From Hymenobacter sp. 15J16-1T3B (lineage in GTDB: Bacteria; Bacteroidota; Bacteroidia; Cytophagales; Hymenobacteraceae), in the NCBI RefSeq assembly GCF_020711235.1, contig NZ_JAJFAV010000007.1, forward strand, positions 186,001 through 250,000: a DNA stretch of 64,000 nucleotides, given 5' to 3'. How positions within the stretch are numbered: position 1 is the first letter of the stretch; every line of letters begins with the position of its first letter. The position numbers and the translations under genes are program-made. The notes beneath the pieces were generated by a model. It was not told the origin of the DNA. It did not search any database and saw only the letters and a program-made list of their open reading frames with translations. Below, one piece after another: positions 25,746-34,568 of this stretch.

Positions 25746-26307
25746 TAAGAGCGTGTTGGGGATTCGTAGAAAGGGACATAATCGGCTGCTATTGAACGTA
25801 GCGGTCAATACGCTCTTTGGGACTATAGCTGATCACACTGTCCCCCTGGAATCTTAACTCCCAGAGTTCATAGTTATAGCCAGGTGGAGGTGGTGGCGGC
25901 GGCCCATCTACCTCTCGTTGGATGGGTGGCTTGCTTCGAGCAGGACGTTTCGTTGGCTGATAAATGTATGGATTGGGTTTGCCAACGAAATAAAGATCGT
26001 ACTTACCAAGGTGCTCGACTCCTAGTAAAACATCTTGTATCTGTGTGGCCATTGCGGTAGTCATTGGTTCGCTATGGATAGAGACTCGCGCTGAATCGAA
26101 ACCGATAATGATGATTGTGTCTGACTTCTGATCTACTTTGTGAGCTTCCATATAGCCTTTTACAAACGGCATGAGGACTGGGCTCACTTTCTCCAGACCA
26201 GCATTTCTATCAGACTGGCAAGCAGACATACCGGCCATTACCAGCAGCTTCCAACACCGAGTTACACGTTCGAGCATGGATAAAGGTAAATCCCCAACAC
26301 GCTCTAA
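25746..26307. mobile_element. Inverted-repeat-bounded mini-element carrying one gene
   Basis: Perfect 16-base inverted repeats GAGCGTGTTGGGGATT (25749-25764) and its inverse (26289-26304) bound 556 bases. Directly outside both ends is the same triplet TAA (25746-25748 and 26305-26307), which looks like a 3-base target duplication of the TNA type known from some IS5-family subgroups. Inside is a single lipoprotein gene of lower GC content than the surroundings and no transposase. It therefore looks like a non-autonomous transposable element with a passenger gene, which would need a transposase encoded elsewhere. Confidence 0.65.
25789..26277 (-). CDS. Small lipoprotein inside the mini-element
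   Basis: A 162-residue protein with a lipoprotein-type N-terminus (KLLVMAGMSACQSD, lipidation at Cys). The mature part includes VSPVLMPFVKGYMEAH, then a conserved-looking IIIIGFDSARVSIHSEP, and a proline run (GPPPPPPPGY) near the C-terminus; the last stretch is WELRFQGDSVISYSP. I do not recognise the family. The gene fills the space between the two inverted repeats almost exactly: its start codon lies 12 bases inside the right repeat and its stop 25 bases inside the left one, so its promoter may lie in or beyond the repeat. It is AT-richer than its neighbours, consistent with import. An in-frame upstream extension runs out of the element and is not favoured. Confidence 0.7.
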   Translation of the reverse strand: MLERVTRCWKLLVMAGMSACQSDRNAGLEKVSPVLMPFVKGYMEAHKVDQKSDTIIIIGFDSARVSIHSEPMTTAMATQIQDVLLGVEHLGKYDLYFVGKPNPYIYQPTKRPARSKPPIQREVDGPPPPPPPGYNYELWELRFQGDSVISYSPKERIDRYVQ

Positions 26308-26556
26308 GTGCCCCAGCCGGCCGGACGTCGGCGCGAGCGGCCAGTTGCTGAGCCTAGTGAAGACCCGCGGTGCCACGACCCCCACGTCGTGGCACCGCTG
26401 CGTTTGGGCCGCGCGTGACCGGTGCCGGAAGTCAGCACTGCGCGGTCGGCCCGCCTGGTCCGGGCTTTACTGGCTTGGTACCACTATTTTTACGGGCCGT
26501 TCGTTAAGCTTCTTCGCAGCCGGTCCCGCGTGGGGGCGGCTGCCCCGCGTTTTGTG

Positions 26557-27165
26557 ATGAAATTCTCCTCTGCTGTGCTGCTCCGGTCCGTGGTTTTTCC
26601 GCTGTTGTGCGCCGCCCTGTTTGCCGGCTGCTGCGGCTCGGTGTCGTGCAATTGCCAGAACTACCGCGCCGACGCGCTGCTGTTCAACTTCAAGCCCGGC
26701 TCCTTTACCGCGGCCCAGCTCGATACGGTGCTGCTGGTGCGCTCGGTGTACCCGCGCGACACGTCTACCACCACCGCCACTGGCATCACGTACGCCAAGG
26801 GCGACACGGCCAGCATCGTCCGCGACCGGTCCCTGGTCTTCACCACGCCCATCGTGCTCGACAATGCCGAGCCGTTTGCGGCCGTCAACGGGCGCAAGCT
26901 CGGCGACTCCACAGCCAGCAAATCGTACCGCTACACCATTCTGGTGCGCGAGCCGGCGCGCCGGGGCCGGGTGGTGGCGCGTTATTACATCGGGCGGGTG
27001 CAGCTTCGGGGGCAGTACGAGGCCGATGGCTGCTGCAGCTGTTACCGCAACGAGTCCAAGCAATTTACCCTCAGCTCCTTCGCCAATGGCACCCGCCGCG
27101 ATACGCTCGTCGACGCGCACACGCCCCCCGGCACCGAGCCGCGGGTAACTATTCTGCGGCGCTAG
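26557..27165 (+). CDS. Cysteine-rich putative lipoprotein of unknown function
   Basis: The 202-residue protein has a lipoprotein signal (LCAALFAGCCGS), then a cysteine cluster (CCGSVSCNCQNY) right at the mature N-terminus and a second one in the middle of the chain (DGCCSCYRNES). The body looks like beta strands (SYRYTILVREPARRGRVVARYY). The two Cys clusters might form disulfides or bind a metal; I cannot tell. I do not recognise the family. An in-frame extension upstream has no protein character; the start is set by the signal. It faces away from the mini-element gene and precedes the 779-residue orphan on the same strand. Confidence 0.75.
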   Translation: MKFSSAVLLRSVVFPLLCAALFAGCCGSVSCNCQNYRADALLFNFKPGSFTAAQLDTVLLVRSVYPRDTSTTTATGITYAKGDTASIVRDRSLVFTTPIVLDNAEPFAAVNGRKLGDSTASKSYRYTILVREPARRGRVVARYYIGRVQLRGQYEADGCCSCYRNESKQFTLSSFANGTRRDTLVDAHTPPGTEPRVTILRR

Positions 27166-27319
27166 ACGGTCGGTTTGGGCCGCGCCTTGCCGAGCTGCCG
27201 CGCGGCCGTCGACGCGGCGGCCACGCGGCGGGCCGCCCGGGCTACGTCCGCCGGGCGGGTGGCTGCGTATATGTCCGGTAGTTGCGCCGATTGCCGCCCT
27301 GGCTGACTTCCCCTTCCGT

Positions 27320-29659
27320 ATGCCCCGCCCTTCCGACGTTGCCCCGGCACCCGCCGCGCCGACTTTTTTCTTTCAGACCACCCTGAGCCTGGAGCCCATC
27401 ATTGCGTGGTGGCAGGCCCGCACCGACGACCCCAACCCCGGCGTGTCGCTGCTGGCGCGCGGCATTTTGCGGGAGTTGGAACAGGCCCCCGAGCTGCGCG
27501 GCCCCCTGACCGAGCCGGCCGTGCTCGACGCTCACCAGCCCCTAGTGCAGGCGCTGATGGTGGCCGTGTTTCCGCCCGCTTCCTTCGATAAAGACATCAG
27601 CGGGGCCATTCCGCCCTTTCAGCGCTTTAGCTTCTACCACACCCCGCACTTCGCGGAGGTGCTGCTGGCGCCCGACAAGCGCGTGAAGCAGCCGCTCAAC
27701 ATCGACGCGGCCACCATGGAGCGCCACATGGTGCACATGGTCTACGCCCAGATCATGGAGAAGCTCTACGGCGAGGAGCTGCCCGACCACTACGGCAGCA
27801 TCATCTTCACCGTGCCCGACTACAGCATCGGCCTGTACCGGCACTACAGCGTGGCCTTCAACTCGGCATTTCTCGACGTGAAAGTGGTGGGCGACAAGCC
27901 CGAGCTCAGCCCGGACGACCTGGAGCAGCTGCGCCGCAACCCCTACGACGTGGCCCTGTGGCGCCAGCTGCTGCCGCCCGAAAACTTCGCTCTCGAAGGC
28001 TTCAACATCCTGAACCTGAGCGACGTCACCAACCAGGAAATCCTCTCCGAGCTGAAGTACGACCTGCTGGAGCGGGACGTGCTGCAGGCCTCCGACCGGC
28101 TGGAGCAGATCCAGGAAAAGCTGCGCGTGCTCTTCGGCCGGCCCTTCCTGCAGCTCGGCATTGCGGCCTACGACGAGAAGAAAAAGGCCTTTGTGGACTT
28201 CGGGCGCAAGATCAACCACAGCTTCCTGATGAAGCAGCTGCAGCGTCAGGATGCCAACTCCGGCTTCCGGCGCGTGTACGCCCAAGTGACGCAGGAGCGC
28301 CGCCCGCTGGTGCTGGAAGACGTGGCCACGGCCGACATTCCGGAGGATTTGCGCGAGCAGCTCACCAGCATCGGCATCCGCTCGGCCATTCTGGCCCTGC
28401 TGCCCTACGGCGACGACGCGGTGGGCCTGCTGGAGCTGGGTTCGCCCAACGCCGGCGACCTGGACGAGTTTTCCCTGGATAAAGTCACGGCCTTTTTGCC
28501 GCTGTTTGCGGTGGCGGTGAAGCGCAACGCCGAGGAAATCCAGACCCGGGTGCAGGCCATCATCAAGGAGAAGTTCACGGCCATTCACCCCAGCATGGAG
28601 TGGCGCTTCACCGACGCGGCCTTGAACCTGCTCGAGAAAATCGAGGACGGCAACAAAAACGCGGAAATGGAGCCCATCGTGTTCCAGGACGTGTACCCGC
28701 TCTACGGCTCGTCGGACGTGCGCGGCTCGAGCACGGCCCGCAACGAGGCCATTCAGGGCGACTTGATCGAGCACCTGACGCTGGCCAACCGGGTGCTCAA
28801 AAAAGCCACCGAGTTTCAGGCCCTGCCCATTCTCGACGAGCTGAAATTCTACGTCACCAAAAATCTGAAGCGCCTGCGCCAGGGCATTTTGTCGGGCGAC
28901 GAGGTGAGCATTCTGGAGTCGATTAAGTCGGAGGTCGAGCCGCTGTTCGAGTACCTGGCCCAGCACACGCCCGAGCTGCGCCCGGTTATCAGCGAGTACT
29001 GGTCCAACATTGACCCCGAGCTGGGCATTCTGTACAAGCGCCGCAAGGCCTTCGAGCAGAGCATCACCCAGCTCAACGACGCCGTCAGCGACTACCTCGA
29101 CGAGGAAGACCGCCGCGCCCAGCAGATGTTCCCGCACTACTTCCAGCGCTTCAAGACCGACGGCGTGGAGTACAACATCTACGTGGGCGCCGCCCTGGTG
29201 CACGACAAGCCTTTCGACCTCATCTTCCTCAAAAACCTGCGCCTGTGGCAGCTGCTGGTAAGCTGCGAAATTACCCGCCTCACCCACCGCCTCAAGCCCA
29301 CGCTGCCCGTCCCGCTCGATACCACCCAACTGGTGCTCATCCACTCGCAGGCCCTAAGCATCCGCTTCCGCATGGACGAGCGGCAGTTCGACGTGGACGG
29401 GGCCTACAACATCCGCTACGAAATCATCAAGAAGCGCGTGGACAAGGCCACCGTGGCCGGCACCGGCGAGCGGCTCACCCAGCCCGGCCACATTGCTCTG
29501 GTGTACGCCCAGGCCCGCGAAGCCGCCGAGTACCGCGAGTACGTGGACTACCTGCAGGACCGGGGCCTGCTCGACCCCGGCGTGGAAGAGCTGGAATTAG
29601 AGGAATTGCAGGGCGTGAAAGGCCTGCAGGCCATCCGGGTGAAGGTCAAGCTGGACTGA
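27320..29659 (+). CDS. 779-residue orphan protein with GAF-like region
   Basis: A large cytoplasmic protein with no signal peptide or membrane segment. Residues ~270-400 have the size and pattern of a GAF domain (GIAAYDEKKKAFVDFG, then VLEDVATADIPEDLREQL and AILALLPYGDDAVGLLELGS, followed by a long helix). The rest is not recognised: an N-terminal ~260 residues with a His-rich segment (ERHMVHMVYAQIMEKLYGEE), and a C-terminal half rich in charged helices with RMDERQFDVDGAYNIRYEI near the end. Similar-sized GAF-annotated proteins occur singly in Bacteroidota genomes to my knowledge. No output domain (kinase, GGDEF) is seen. Function unknown; likely a signalling or stress protein. Confidence 0.72.
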   Translation: MPRPSDVAPAPAAPTFFFQTTLSLEPIIAWWQARTDDPNPGVSLLARGILRELEQAPELRGPLTEPAVLDAHQPLVQALMVAVFPPASFDKDISGAIPPFQRFSFYHTPHFAEVLLAPDKRVKQPLNIDAATMERHMVHMVYAQIMEKLYGEELPDHYGSIIFTVPDYSIGLYRHYSVAFNSAFLDVKVVGDKPELSPDDLEQLRRNPYDVALWRQLLPPENFALEGFNILNLSDVTNQEILSELKYDLLERDVLQASDRLEQIQEKLRVLFGRPFLQLGIAAYDEKKKAFVDFGRKINHSFLMKQLQRQDANSGFRRVYAQVTQERRPLVLEDVATADIPEDLREQLTSIGIRSAILALLPYGDDAVGLLELGSPNAGDLDEFSLDKVTAFLPLFAVAVKRNAEEIQTRVQAIIKEKFTAIHPSMEWRFTDAALNLLEKIEDGNKNAEMEPIVFQDVYPLYGSSDVRGSSTARNEAIQGDLIEHLTLANRVLKKATEFQALPILDELKFYVTKNLKRLRQGILSGDEVSILESIKSEVEPLFEYLAQHTPELRPVISEYWSNIDPELGILYKRRKAFEQSITQLNDAVSDYLDEEDRRAQQMFPHYFQRFKTDGVEYNIYVGAALVHDKPFDLIFLKNLRLWQLLVSCEITRLTHRLKPTLPVPLDTTQLVLIHSQALSIRFRMDERQFDVDGAYNIRYEIIKKRVDKATVAGTGERLTQPGHIALVYAQAREAAEYREYVDYLQDRGLLDPGVEELELEELQGVKGLQAIRVKVKLD

Positions 29660-29723
29660 GTCTGGGTAGGCGGATGCGAGTTGAGTCGGTTATCGTTGCA
29701 AGGACTTCCTACTGCGCACCCGT

Positions 29724-30398
29724 CTACCCTTTTGCCCCCATGCGGCGCAGGCGGCGGCGCACGGCGGTCTGTACCAGCACTACCCAAGCCACCCCGGCCG
29801 CGAAGCCGGCCAGCACGTCGGTGGCGTAGTGCACGTGCAGGTAGATGCGCGTCAGACCAATGAACAGGGCCCAGACCACTAGCAACACCGCCCAAGCCGG
29901 GTGCCGGCCGTGGCGCCACAGCTGCCAAGCCAGCATGCCGTACAGCGCCAACCCGATCATGGAATGGCCGCTGGGAAAGCTCAAGCCGGGTTGGTAGACC
30001 AGGGCCGTGAGCGGCCGGACGCGGCCGAAAAAGTGCTTGAGCAACTGATTCAGCAAGGCCGAGCCGGCAATGGCGGCAAAGACCTCCACGGCTTCGCGCT
30101 GCCGCTTCAGCCCCCACCACAGCAGCGCGGGCAGCGCCACGGCCGCAATGACAAACCAGCGGGCCGAGCCGAAAAACGTCACGCGCAGGGCCCATTCGGT
30201 CAGGCCCGGCGTGGCGGCGCGCAGCCGGTCCATTAAATCGAAGGCAGCTTGGTCGAAGTGCTCCGGGCCGGCCACGAACACCAGGCGCGTGAGGTACAGA
30301 AAAGCCAGAAAGGACGCTACGAAGGCCCCGGCTAACGTCAGCACCTCGGCCGTGAGCTGGCCGGTCAGGCGAAGCAGGAACTGGGCAAGACGGTTCAT
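29724..30398 (-). CDS. PAP2 superfamily phosphatase (membrane)
   Basis: The 224-residue protein has about six membrane segments and the three PAP2 motifs in order: KHFFGRVRP (KxxxxxxRP), SFPSGHSM (PSGH), and RIYLHVHYATDVLAG (RxxxxxHxxxD). These enzymes remove phosphate from lipids such as undecaprenyl diphosphate, phosphatidic acid or phosphatidylglycerophosphate at the outer face of the inner membrane. A paralogue of the same length lies on the same strand on the other side of the tRNA gene. Stretches at the N-terminus are hydrophobic without a cleavable signal. Substrate not predictable. Confidence 0.93.
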   Translation of the reverse strand: MNRLAQFLLRLTGQLTAEVLTLAGAFVASFLAFLYLTRLVFVAGPEHFDQAAFDLMDRLRAATPGLTEWALRVTFFGSARWFVIAAVALPALLWWGLKRQREAVEVFAAIAGSALLNQLLKHFFGRVRPLTALVYQPGLSFPSGHSMIGLALYGMLAWQLWRHGRHPAWAVLLVVWALFIGLTRIYLHVHYATDVLAGFAAGVAWVVLVQTAVRRRLRRMGAKG

Positions 30399-30480
30399 AA
30401 CTGGCCTTGGCTTACGGCAAAACCCGGCGGGCGGTCCAAGGCGGCCTTGGCAGGGCGTCCAACCGAAAACGCCAAAAAGG

Positions 30481-30512
30481 CGAAAGCCGGCCCTTTCGGA
30501 ACCGGCTTTCGG
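30481..30512 (-). terminator. Terminator of the tRNA-Leu transcript
   Basis: On the minus strand CCGAAAGCCGG pairs with CCGGCTTTCG around TTCCGAAAGGG, followed by CCTTTTTGG. It starts five bases after the tRNA 3' end. Confidence 0.8.
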
Positions 30513-30516
30513 CTTG

Positions 30517-30598
30517 TGCGGTCGGAGAGACTCGAACTCTCACACCTTTCGGAACTGCCGCCTGAAGACAGCGCGTCTACCAATTTCGCCACAACCGC
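30517..30598 (-). tRNA. tRNA-Leu, anticodon CAG
   Basis: A complete 82-base class II tRNA. Acceptor GCGGTTG pairs with CGACCGC, followed by discriminator A. The anticodon stem CTGTC/GGCAG closes the loop TTCAGGC, giving anticodon CAG (reads CUG). A long variable arm (TTCCGAAAGGTGT) and the T arm GAGAG-TTCGAGT-CTCTC are present. CCA is not encoded. It has its own promoter and terminator and sits between two PAP2 genes. Confidence 0.97.
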
Positions 30599-30647
30599 AG
30601 CTTTTAAAAACTCGCCGCTGTTGGTAGGTCAGTGGCGAATTGTGATA

Positions 30648-30678
30648 CAAAAGTAGAGGGCTTCCGGGCAGTTGTCAA
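30648..30678 (-). promoter_or_regulatory. Promoter of the tRNA-Leu gene
   Basis: On the minus strand TTGACA (-33 side, 30673-30678) is followed after about 20 bases by TACTTTTG at 30648-30655, matching TTG-N-TAnnTTTG. Transcription would start about 45 bases before the mature tRNA. Confidence 0.75.
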
Positions 30679-30771
30679 GCACTCGGGCAAAGATTTTTCC
30701 CATCAGCTGCTTTTTATCCTGACAATCAGCGGGAAATTTTTCACCGGCCGTAACCTACCGGTAACGCTGCG

Positions 30772-31488
30772 TTACTCGGCCGGCAGGATGGAATCGGCCG
30801 TGGCGGTGCGCACGCGGTGCTTAACGGTGCGTTCGAGCCGGTTGAGCAGCGGAATGGCAATCAGCAGCCACAGCCCGCCCGCCGCGAAGCCGGCCAGCAC
30901 GTCGGAGGCGTAGTGCACGCGCAGATACACCCGCGTCAGGCCAATCAGCAGGATGAGCGTGCCGATGAGCACAGTAAGCAGCCAGCGCAGGGAGCGGTTG
31001 TCGACGTGGCGCCAGACGAGGTAGATGAGCAAGCCGTAGAACGAGGCCGAAATCATGGCGTGGCCGCTCGGAAAGCTCAGGCCCGAGGCCGACGTCAGCG
31101 GCAGCAGGGGCCGCGGGCGGTGGTAGAAGTTTTTCAGCAGCAGGTTGAGCGTGATGCTGCCCAGGGCCACCACCGGCACTTTCAGCGAGTACCAGCGGTG
31201 CTGGCGCAGAAACAGAAAATAGCCGATAACGGCCAGCGCGGCCCCGATGATGAAGTTGCGCGAGGCCAGAAAGGTGATGAAATCCACCCAGCGGCGGTTG
31301 GCTTCGCCCAAAAACGCGTGCGACCATGCGAAAGCGCCTTCGTCGAAGCTGAGCTGCCCGTCGCCGAGCACCTGCCGGCCCAGCAGCAGGAACACGACCA
31401 CCCCGGCGGTGCCCACAGCCAGGGTCAGGGCAAATTCGGTGAAAAACAGGACGAAGCCGGCGAGCAGGCGGCGGAGCGTGGTGGTCAT
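30772..31488 (-). CDS. PAP2 superfamily phosphatase (membrane), second copy
   Basis: The 238-residue paralogue of the PAP2 gene downstream. Motifs: KNFYHRPRP, SFPSGHAM and RVYLRVHYASDVLAG, with the same six membrane segments. The two share the closing RVHYA-like/ DVLAGFAAG segment, which points to an old gene duplication with the tRNA-Leu unit now between them. Expected to act on lipid-linked phosphates at the inner membrane's outer face. Start at the first ATG. The divergent methyltransferase gene begins ~100 bases away. Confidence 0.93.
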   Translation of the reverse strand: MTTTLRRLLAGFVLFFTEFALTLAVGTAGVVVFLLLGRQVLGDGQLSFDEGAFAWSHAFLGEANRRWVDFITFLASRNFIIGAALAVIGYFLFLRQHRWYSLKVPVVALGSITLNLLLKNFYHRPRPLLPLTSASGLSFPSGHAMISASFYGLLIYLVWRHVDNRSLRWLLTVLIGTLILLIGLTRVYLRVHYASDVLAGFAAGGLWLLIAIPLLNRLERTVKHRVRTATADSILPAE

Positions 31489-31588
31489 GCGCAGGGGGAA
31501 GCGGTGACGGGTACCGGAAACAACGCAAAGCCGCCGCCGAAGGATACCCCTTGGCCGCCGTCCGCGTATGATCGGGCAACTTTGCGCT

Positions 31589-32230
31589 ATGGCTGCTGCT
31601 CCTGATTTTGATTTTGTGGCCGGCGTCTACGACCCGCTGGCCCGGCTGGTATTCGGCTCCACGCTGCTGCGGGCCCAGCGCGCGGCGCTGCGGGCCGGGC
31701 TGCCGCTGGCCGGGGCCGCGCCGCGGGTGCTCTTCATCGGCGGAGGCACGGGGCGGGTGCTGCCCGAGCTGCGGGCGGCTAGCCCGGCAGCCAACGTCTT
31801 GTATCTGGAGGCTTCGGCCCGGATGCTGGCGCAGGCCGAGCAACTGGCGCGGCAGCTGCCCGGCGCCGCGGCGCGCATCAGCTTCCGCCACGGCACCGAA
31901 GCCGCCCTACAGCCCGCCGAGCAGTTCGACGTCATCATCGCGTTTTTCCTGTTCGATTTGTTTCCGCCGGCCGAGCTCAGCGCGCTGCTGGTGCGGCTGC
32001 GCCAGCACGCGCACGGCGGCACGCACTGGCTGGTGGCCGATTTTGCCCCGCCCCGGCGCGGCTGGCAGCGCGGCCTGCAGTGGCTGATGTACCGCTTCTT
32101 CGGGCTGACCTCGGGCGTGCGCGGGCGGCGCATGCCCGACATAGCCGCCGCGTTGGGCGGGCTGGGCCTGCGGCCAACCTGGGAGCAGCGCTGGGCCGAT
32201 GGCTTGGTGCAGGCCGGGGTGTGGCAGTAA
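31589..32230 (+). CDS. SAM-dependent class I methyltransferase
   Basis: A 213-residue cytoplasmic protein with a Rossmann-type methyltransferase core: motif I VLFIGGGTGRVLPEL (SAM-binding glycine loop), an acidic residue at the end of the second strand (VLYLEAS), FRHGTEAAL and FDVIIAFFLFDLFPP for motifs III-IV. The C-terminal part contains a basic, Trp-rich segment (RRGWQRGLQWLMYRFFG). The substrate is unknown. The ATG lies only about five bases after a promoter-like AACTTTG, so the transcript could be leaderless; an upstream in-frame ATG lies before this element and is rejected. Confidence 0.85.
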   Translation: MAAAPDFDFVAGVYDPLARLVFGSTLLRAQRAALRAGLPLAGAAPRVLFIGGGTGRVLPELRAASPAANVLYLEASARMLAQAEQLARQLPGAAARISFRHGTEAALQPAEQFDVIIAFFLFDLFPPAELSALLVRLRQHAHGGTHWLVADFAPPRRGWQRGLQWLMYRFFGLTSGVRGRRMPDIAAALGGLGLRPTWEQRWADGLVQAGVWQ

Positions 32231-32266
32231 CCCGAGCTCCGTGTTGAGTAGGTGTTGTTGATGTTG

Positions 32267-32485
32267 CCCGTCATCCTCATCTGGCGTACGCCTAAGCGAA
32301 GGACCTTCCTCTCACCCTGCACCGCCGCTGCCGAAGCAGTGCCGACGCTTTCGTACTGGCGGCGAAACGCCGAAGCGCAGCCATCAAGCCGGTGTAGCAG
32401 GGCGTTGGTGACTGCGCTTCGTGGCTGGTGCGGGATTGGAGAAAGGTCCTTCGGCTGCGCCGTACGCCAGATGGAGGACGACGGG
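32267..32485. repeat. Family B foldback repeat (B2)
   Basis: Arms CCCGTCATCCTCATCTGGCG...AAGCGAAGGACCTT and the inverse AAGGTCCTTCGG...CAGATGGAGGACGACGGG enclose an inner GAAGCGCAGCCA/TGACTGCGCTTC pair and a CCCTGCACCGCCGC-type segment. It differs from B3 and B4 by an insertion (CTGGCGTACGCC) in the arms. Short open frames across it are not genes. Confidence 0.8.
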
Positions 32486-32595
32486 CGGATAAACGGGCTC
32501 AGTCCTGGCAACGGCCAGGCGCAACGGCCGAGCCGGTTTCGGTGTCTGCTGGCGGGCGCGTACTTTCGGGCCCTTTCCCGCTGACCTTCCCCCGT

Positions 32596-34482
32596 ATGCT
32601 TTCTTCTTCCGCTGCCGCCCGGCTGCTGGGCCTGGGCCTGCTGGCCGTTCCGCTGACTCTTTCGGCCCAACAGGCCGCCGCGCCGGTGCAATACCGCATC
32701 AGCTTCCCCAACGCCGTGCACCACGAGGCGCAGGTGGTGGCGCAGTTTAGCCAAGTGCCCGCGGGCCAGCCGCTGCACGTACGCATGGCCCGTTCCTCAC
32801 CCGGCCGCTACGCCCTGCACGAATTCGCCAAGAACGTGTACGACGTGAAGGCCACCGACGCCCAGGGCCGCCCCCTGCCCCTCACCCACCCCGACCCCTA
32901 CGGCTGGGACGTGACGCCCGGCCCCGACGGCACCGTGCGCCTGAGCTACACGCTCTACGGCGACCGAACCGACGGCACCTACGCCGGCATCGACCAGCAG
33001 CACGCCCACCTGAACATTCCGGCCACCTTCGCTTACGCCCGCGGGCTGGAACAGCGCCCGGTGCGCGTGGTGTTTGAGCAGCTGCCCGCCGACTGGAAAG
33101 TGGCTACCCAGCTCATCCCCGTGCAGCTCAACGGCACAACCGTGCCCGGCCAGTACGAGGCGCCGCACCTGCAGTATTTCATGGACTCGCCCACTTCCTT
33201 GGGCGCCCAGCAGGTGCGCAGCTGGCAGGAAGCCGGCCAGCAGATCGAGCTGGCGGTGCTGCACCCGGGCGCGGAGGCCGACCTGGACCGCTTTGCCGAG
33301 CTGACCAAGAAAGTGGTTACCGAAGCCCGCGCCGTGTTTGGCGAGCTGCCCGCCTACGACTTCGGCCGCTACACCTTCGTGGCCGACTACCTGCCCCAAG
33401 CCAGCGGCGACGGCATGGAGCACCGCAACTCCACCTCGGTGACCAGCCCGCGCCCCCTCAGCGGCCCCGGCGCCCTGGACAACCTGGGCACCGTGTCGCA
33501 TGAGTTTTTCCACAGCTGGAACGTGGAGCGCATCCGCCCGCGCGACCTGGAGCCCTTCGACTTCGAGCGGGCCAACATGAGCGACATGCTCTGGTTTGCC
33601 GAGGGCTTCACGCAGTACTACGGCGAGCTGGTGCTGCGTCGCTCGGGCGCCTATGCCACCGACCAGCAGTACTGCGAGGAGGCGCTGACGGGCCTAGTCA
33701 ACGCCATGCAGGCGCCCGGGGCCAAGCGCTACGGGGCCATCTACATGAGCCAGCAGGCGCCGTTCGTGGATGCCGCCAAGTCCATCGACCCGAGCAACCG
33801 GGCCAACACCTACCAATCGTACTACCCGCTGGGCGGGGCCACCGCCCTGGCCCTGGACCTGACCCTGCGCCAGCGCTACCGCACCACCCTCGACCAGTAC
33901 ATGCGCCTGGTGTGGCACCAGCACGGCAAACCCCAGCAGAACTACGCCCCCGCCCGCCCCTACACCGTGCCCGACCTGCAGCGTCTGCTCGGGCAGGTCA
34001 GCGGCGACACGGCCTTTGCCGGGCAGTTTTTCCGCCAGCACATTTACTCGGCCGCCGCGGCCCACGACTACGCCACGCTGCTGGCCCCGGCCGGCCTGCT
34101 GGTGCGCCCGGCCCGGCCCAACGACCCCAGCCTGGGCCTGCCCGGGCAAGTGGCCTTCAACAACGGCCGCTTCGTCATCACTTTCAATACCCAGACGGGC
34201 ACCCCGCTCTACCAGGCCGGCCTCGACCGCGACGACGAAATCCTGCGCCTCGACGGCAAGGAGCTGAAAAAAGAAGCCGACCTGGCCAAGGCGCTGAAAA
34301 AGCACAAGGTGGGCGACACGGCGGCGCTGGAAGTCCGCTCGCGCGGGCAGGTGCGTACCGTGCAGGTGCCGCTGCTGGCCTCGTCGGTGCTGGAAGTGCT
34401 GACGTTGGAAAAAGCTGGGCAGCAGCCCACGGCCGAGCAGCTGGCCTTCCGCACGGCCTGGCTTGGCACCCAGGTGAAGTAG
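32596..34482 (+). CDS. M61 family (glycyl aminopeptidase-like) metallopeptidase with PDZ domain
   Basis: The 628-residue protein has a signal peptide (ending near LTLSAQQ), an N-terminal beta domain with YRISFPNAVHHEAQV, a thermolysin-like catalytic domain with H302-E-F-F-H306 (SHEFFHSWNVERIRP) and the third zinc ligand Glu336 (WFAEGFTQYY), and a C-terminal PDZ-like segment (LDRDDEILRLDGKEL, residues ~530-600). M61 enzymes prefer N-terminal Gly or Ala. It is expected in the periplasm. The start at MLSSS opens the signal; upstream in-frame codons lie within the family B repeat. Confidence 0.93.
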   Translation: MLSSSAAARLLGLGLLAVPLTLSAQQAAAPVQYRISFPNAVHHEAQVVAQFSQVPAGQPLHVRMARSSPGRYALHEFAKNVYDVKATDAQGRPLPLTHPDPYGWDVTPGPDGTVRLSYTLYGDRTDGTYAGIDQQHAHLNIPATFAYARGLEQRPVRVVFEQLPADWKVATQLIPVQLNGTTVPGQYEAPHLQYFMDSPTSLGAQQVRSWQEAGQQIELAVLHPGAEADLDRFAELTKKVVTEARAVFGELPAYDFGRYTFVADYLPQASGDGMEHRNSTSVTSPRPLSGPGALDNLGTVSHEFFHSWNVERIRPRDLEPFDFERANMSDMLWFAEGFTQYYGELVLRRSGAYATDQQYCEEALTGLVNAMQAPGAKRYGAIYMSQQAPFVDAAKSIDPSNRANTYQSYYPLGGATALALDLTLRQRYRTTLDQYMRLVWHQHGKPQQNYAPARPYTVPDLQRLLGQVSGDTAFAGQFFRQHIYSAAAAHDYATLLAPAGLLVRPARPNDPSLGLPGQVAFNNGRFVITFNTQTGTPLYQAGLDRDDEILRLDGKELKKEADLAKALKKHKVGDTAALEVRSRGQVRTVQVPLLASSVLEVLTLEKAGQQPTAEQLAFRTAWLGTQVK

Positions 34483-34568
34483 CTCTAGAGCCCCTTTCGA
34501 ATCATTTGCCTAGCTGCGGGTGTCCTAGGGCCGTCACCCGGGCAGCGTGGCTTCGTTACCCAAAGTGC

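Noticed and set aside
27542-29344. A 600-codon open frame opposite the 779-residue gene
   Set aside because: Antisense shadow with Val/Leu/Gln/His bias and no motifs.
32252-32584. A 110-codon frame and others in the 32.3-32.5 kb gap
   Set aside because: They lie across the family B inverted repeat and translate repeat arms.
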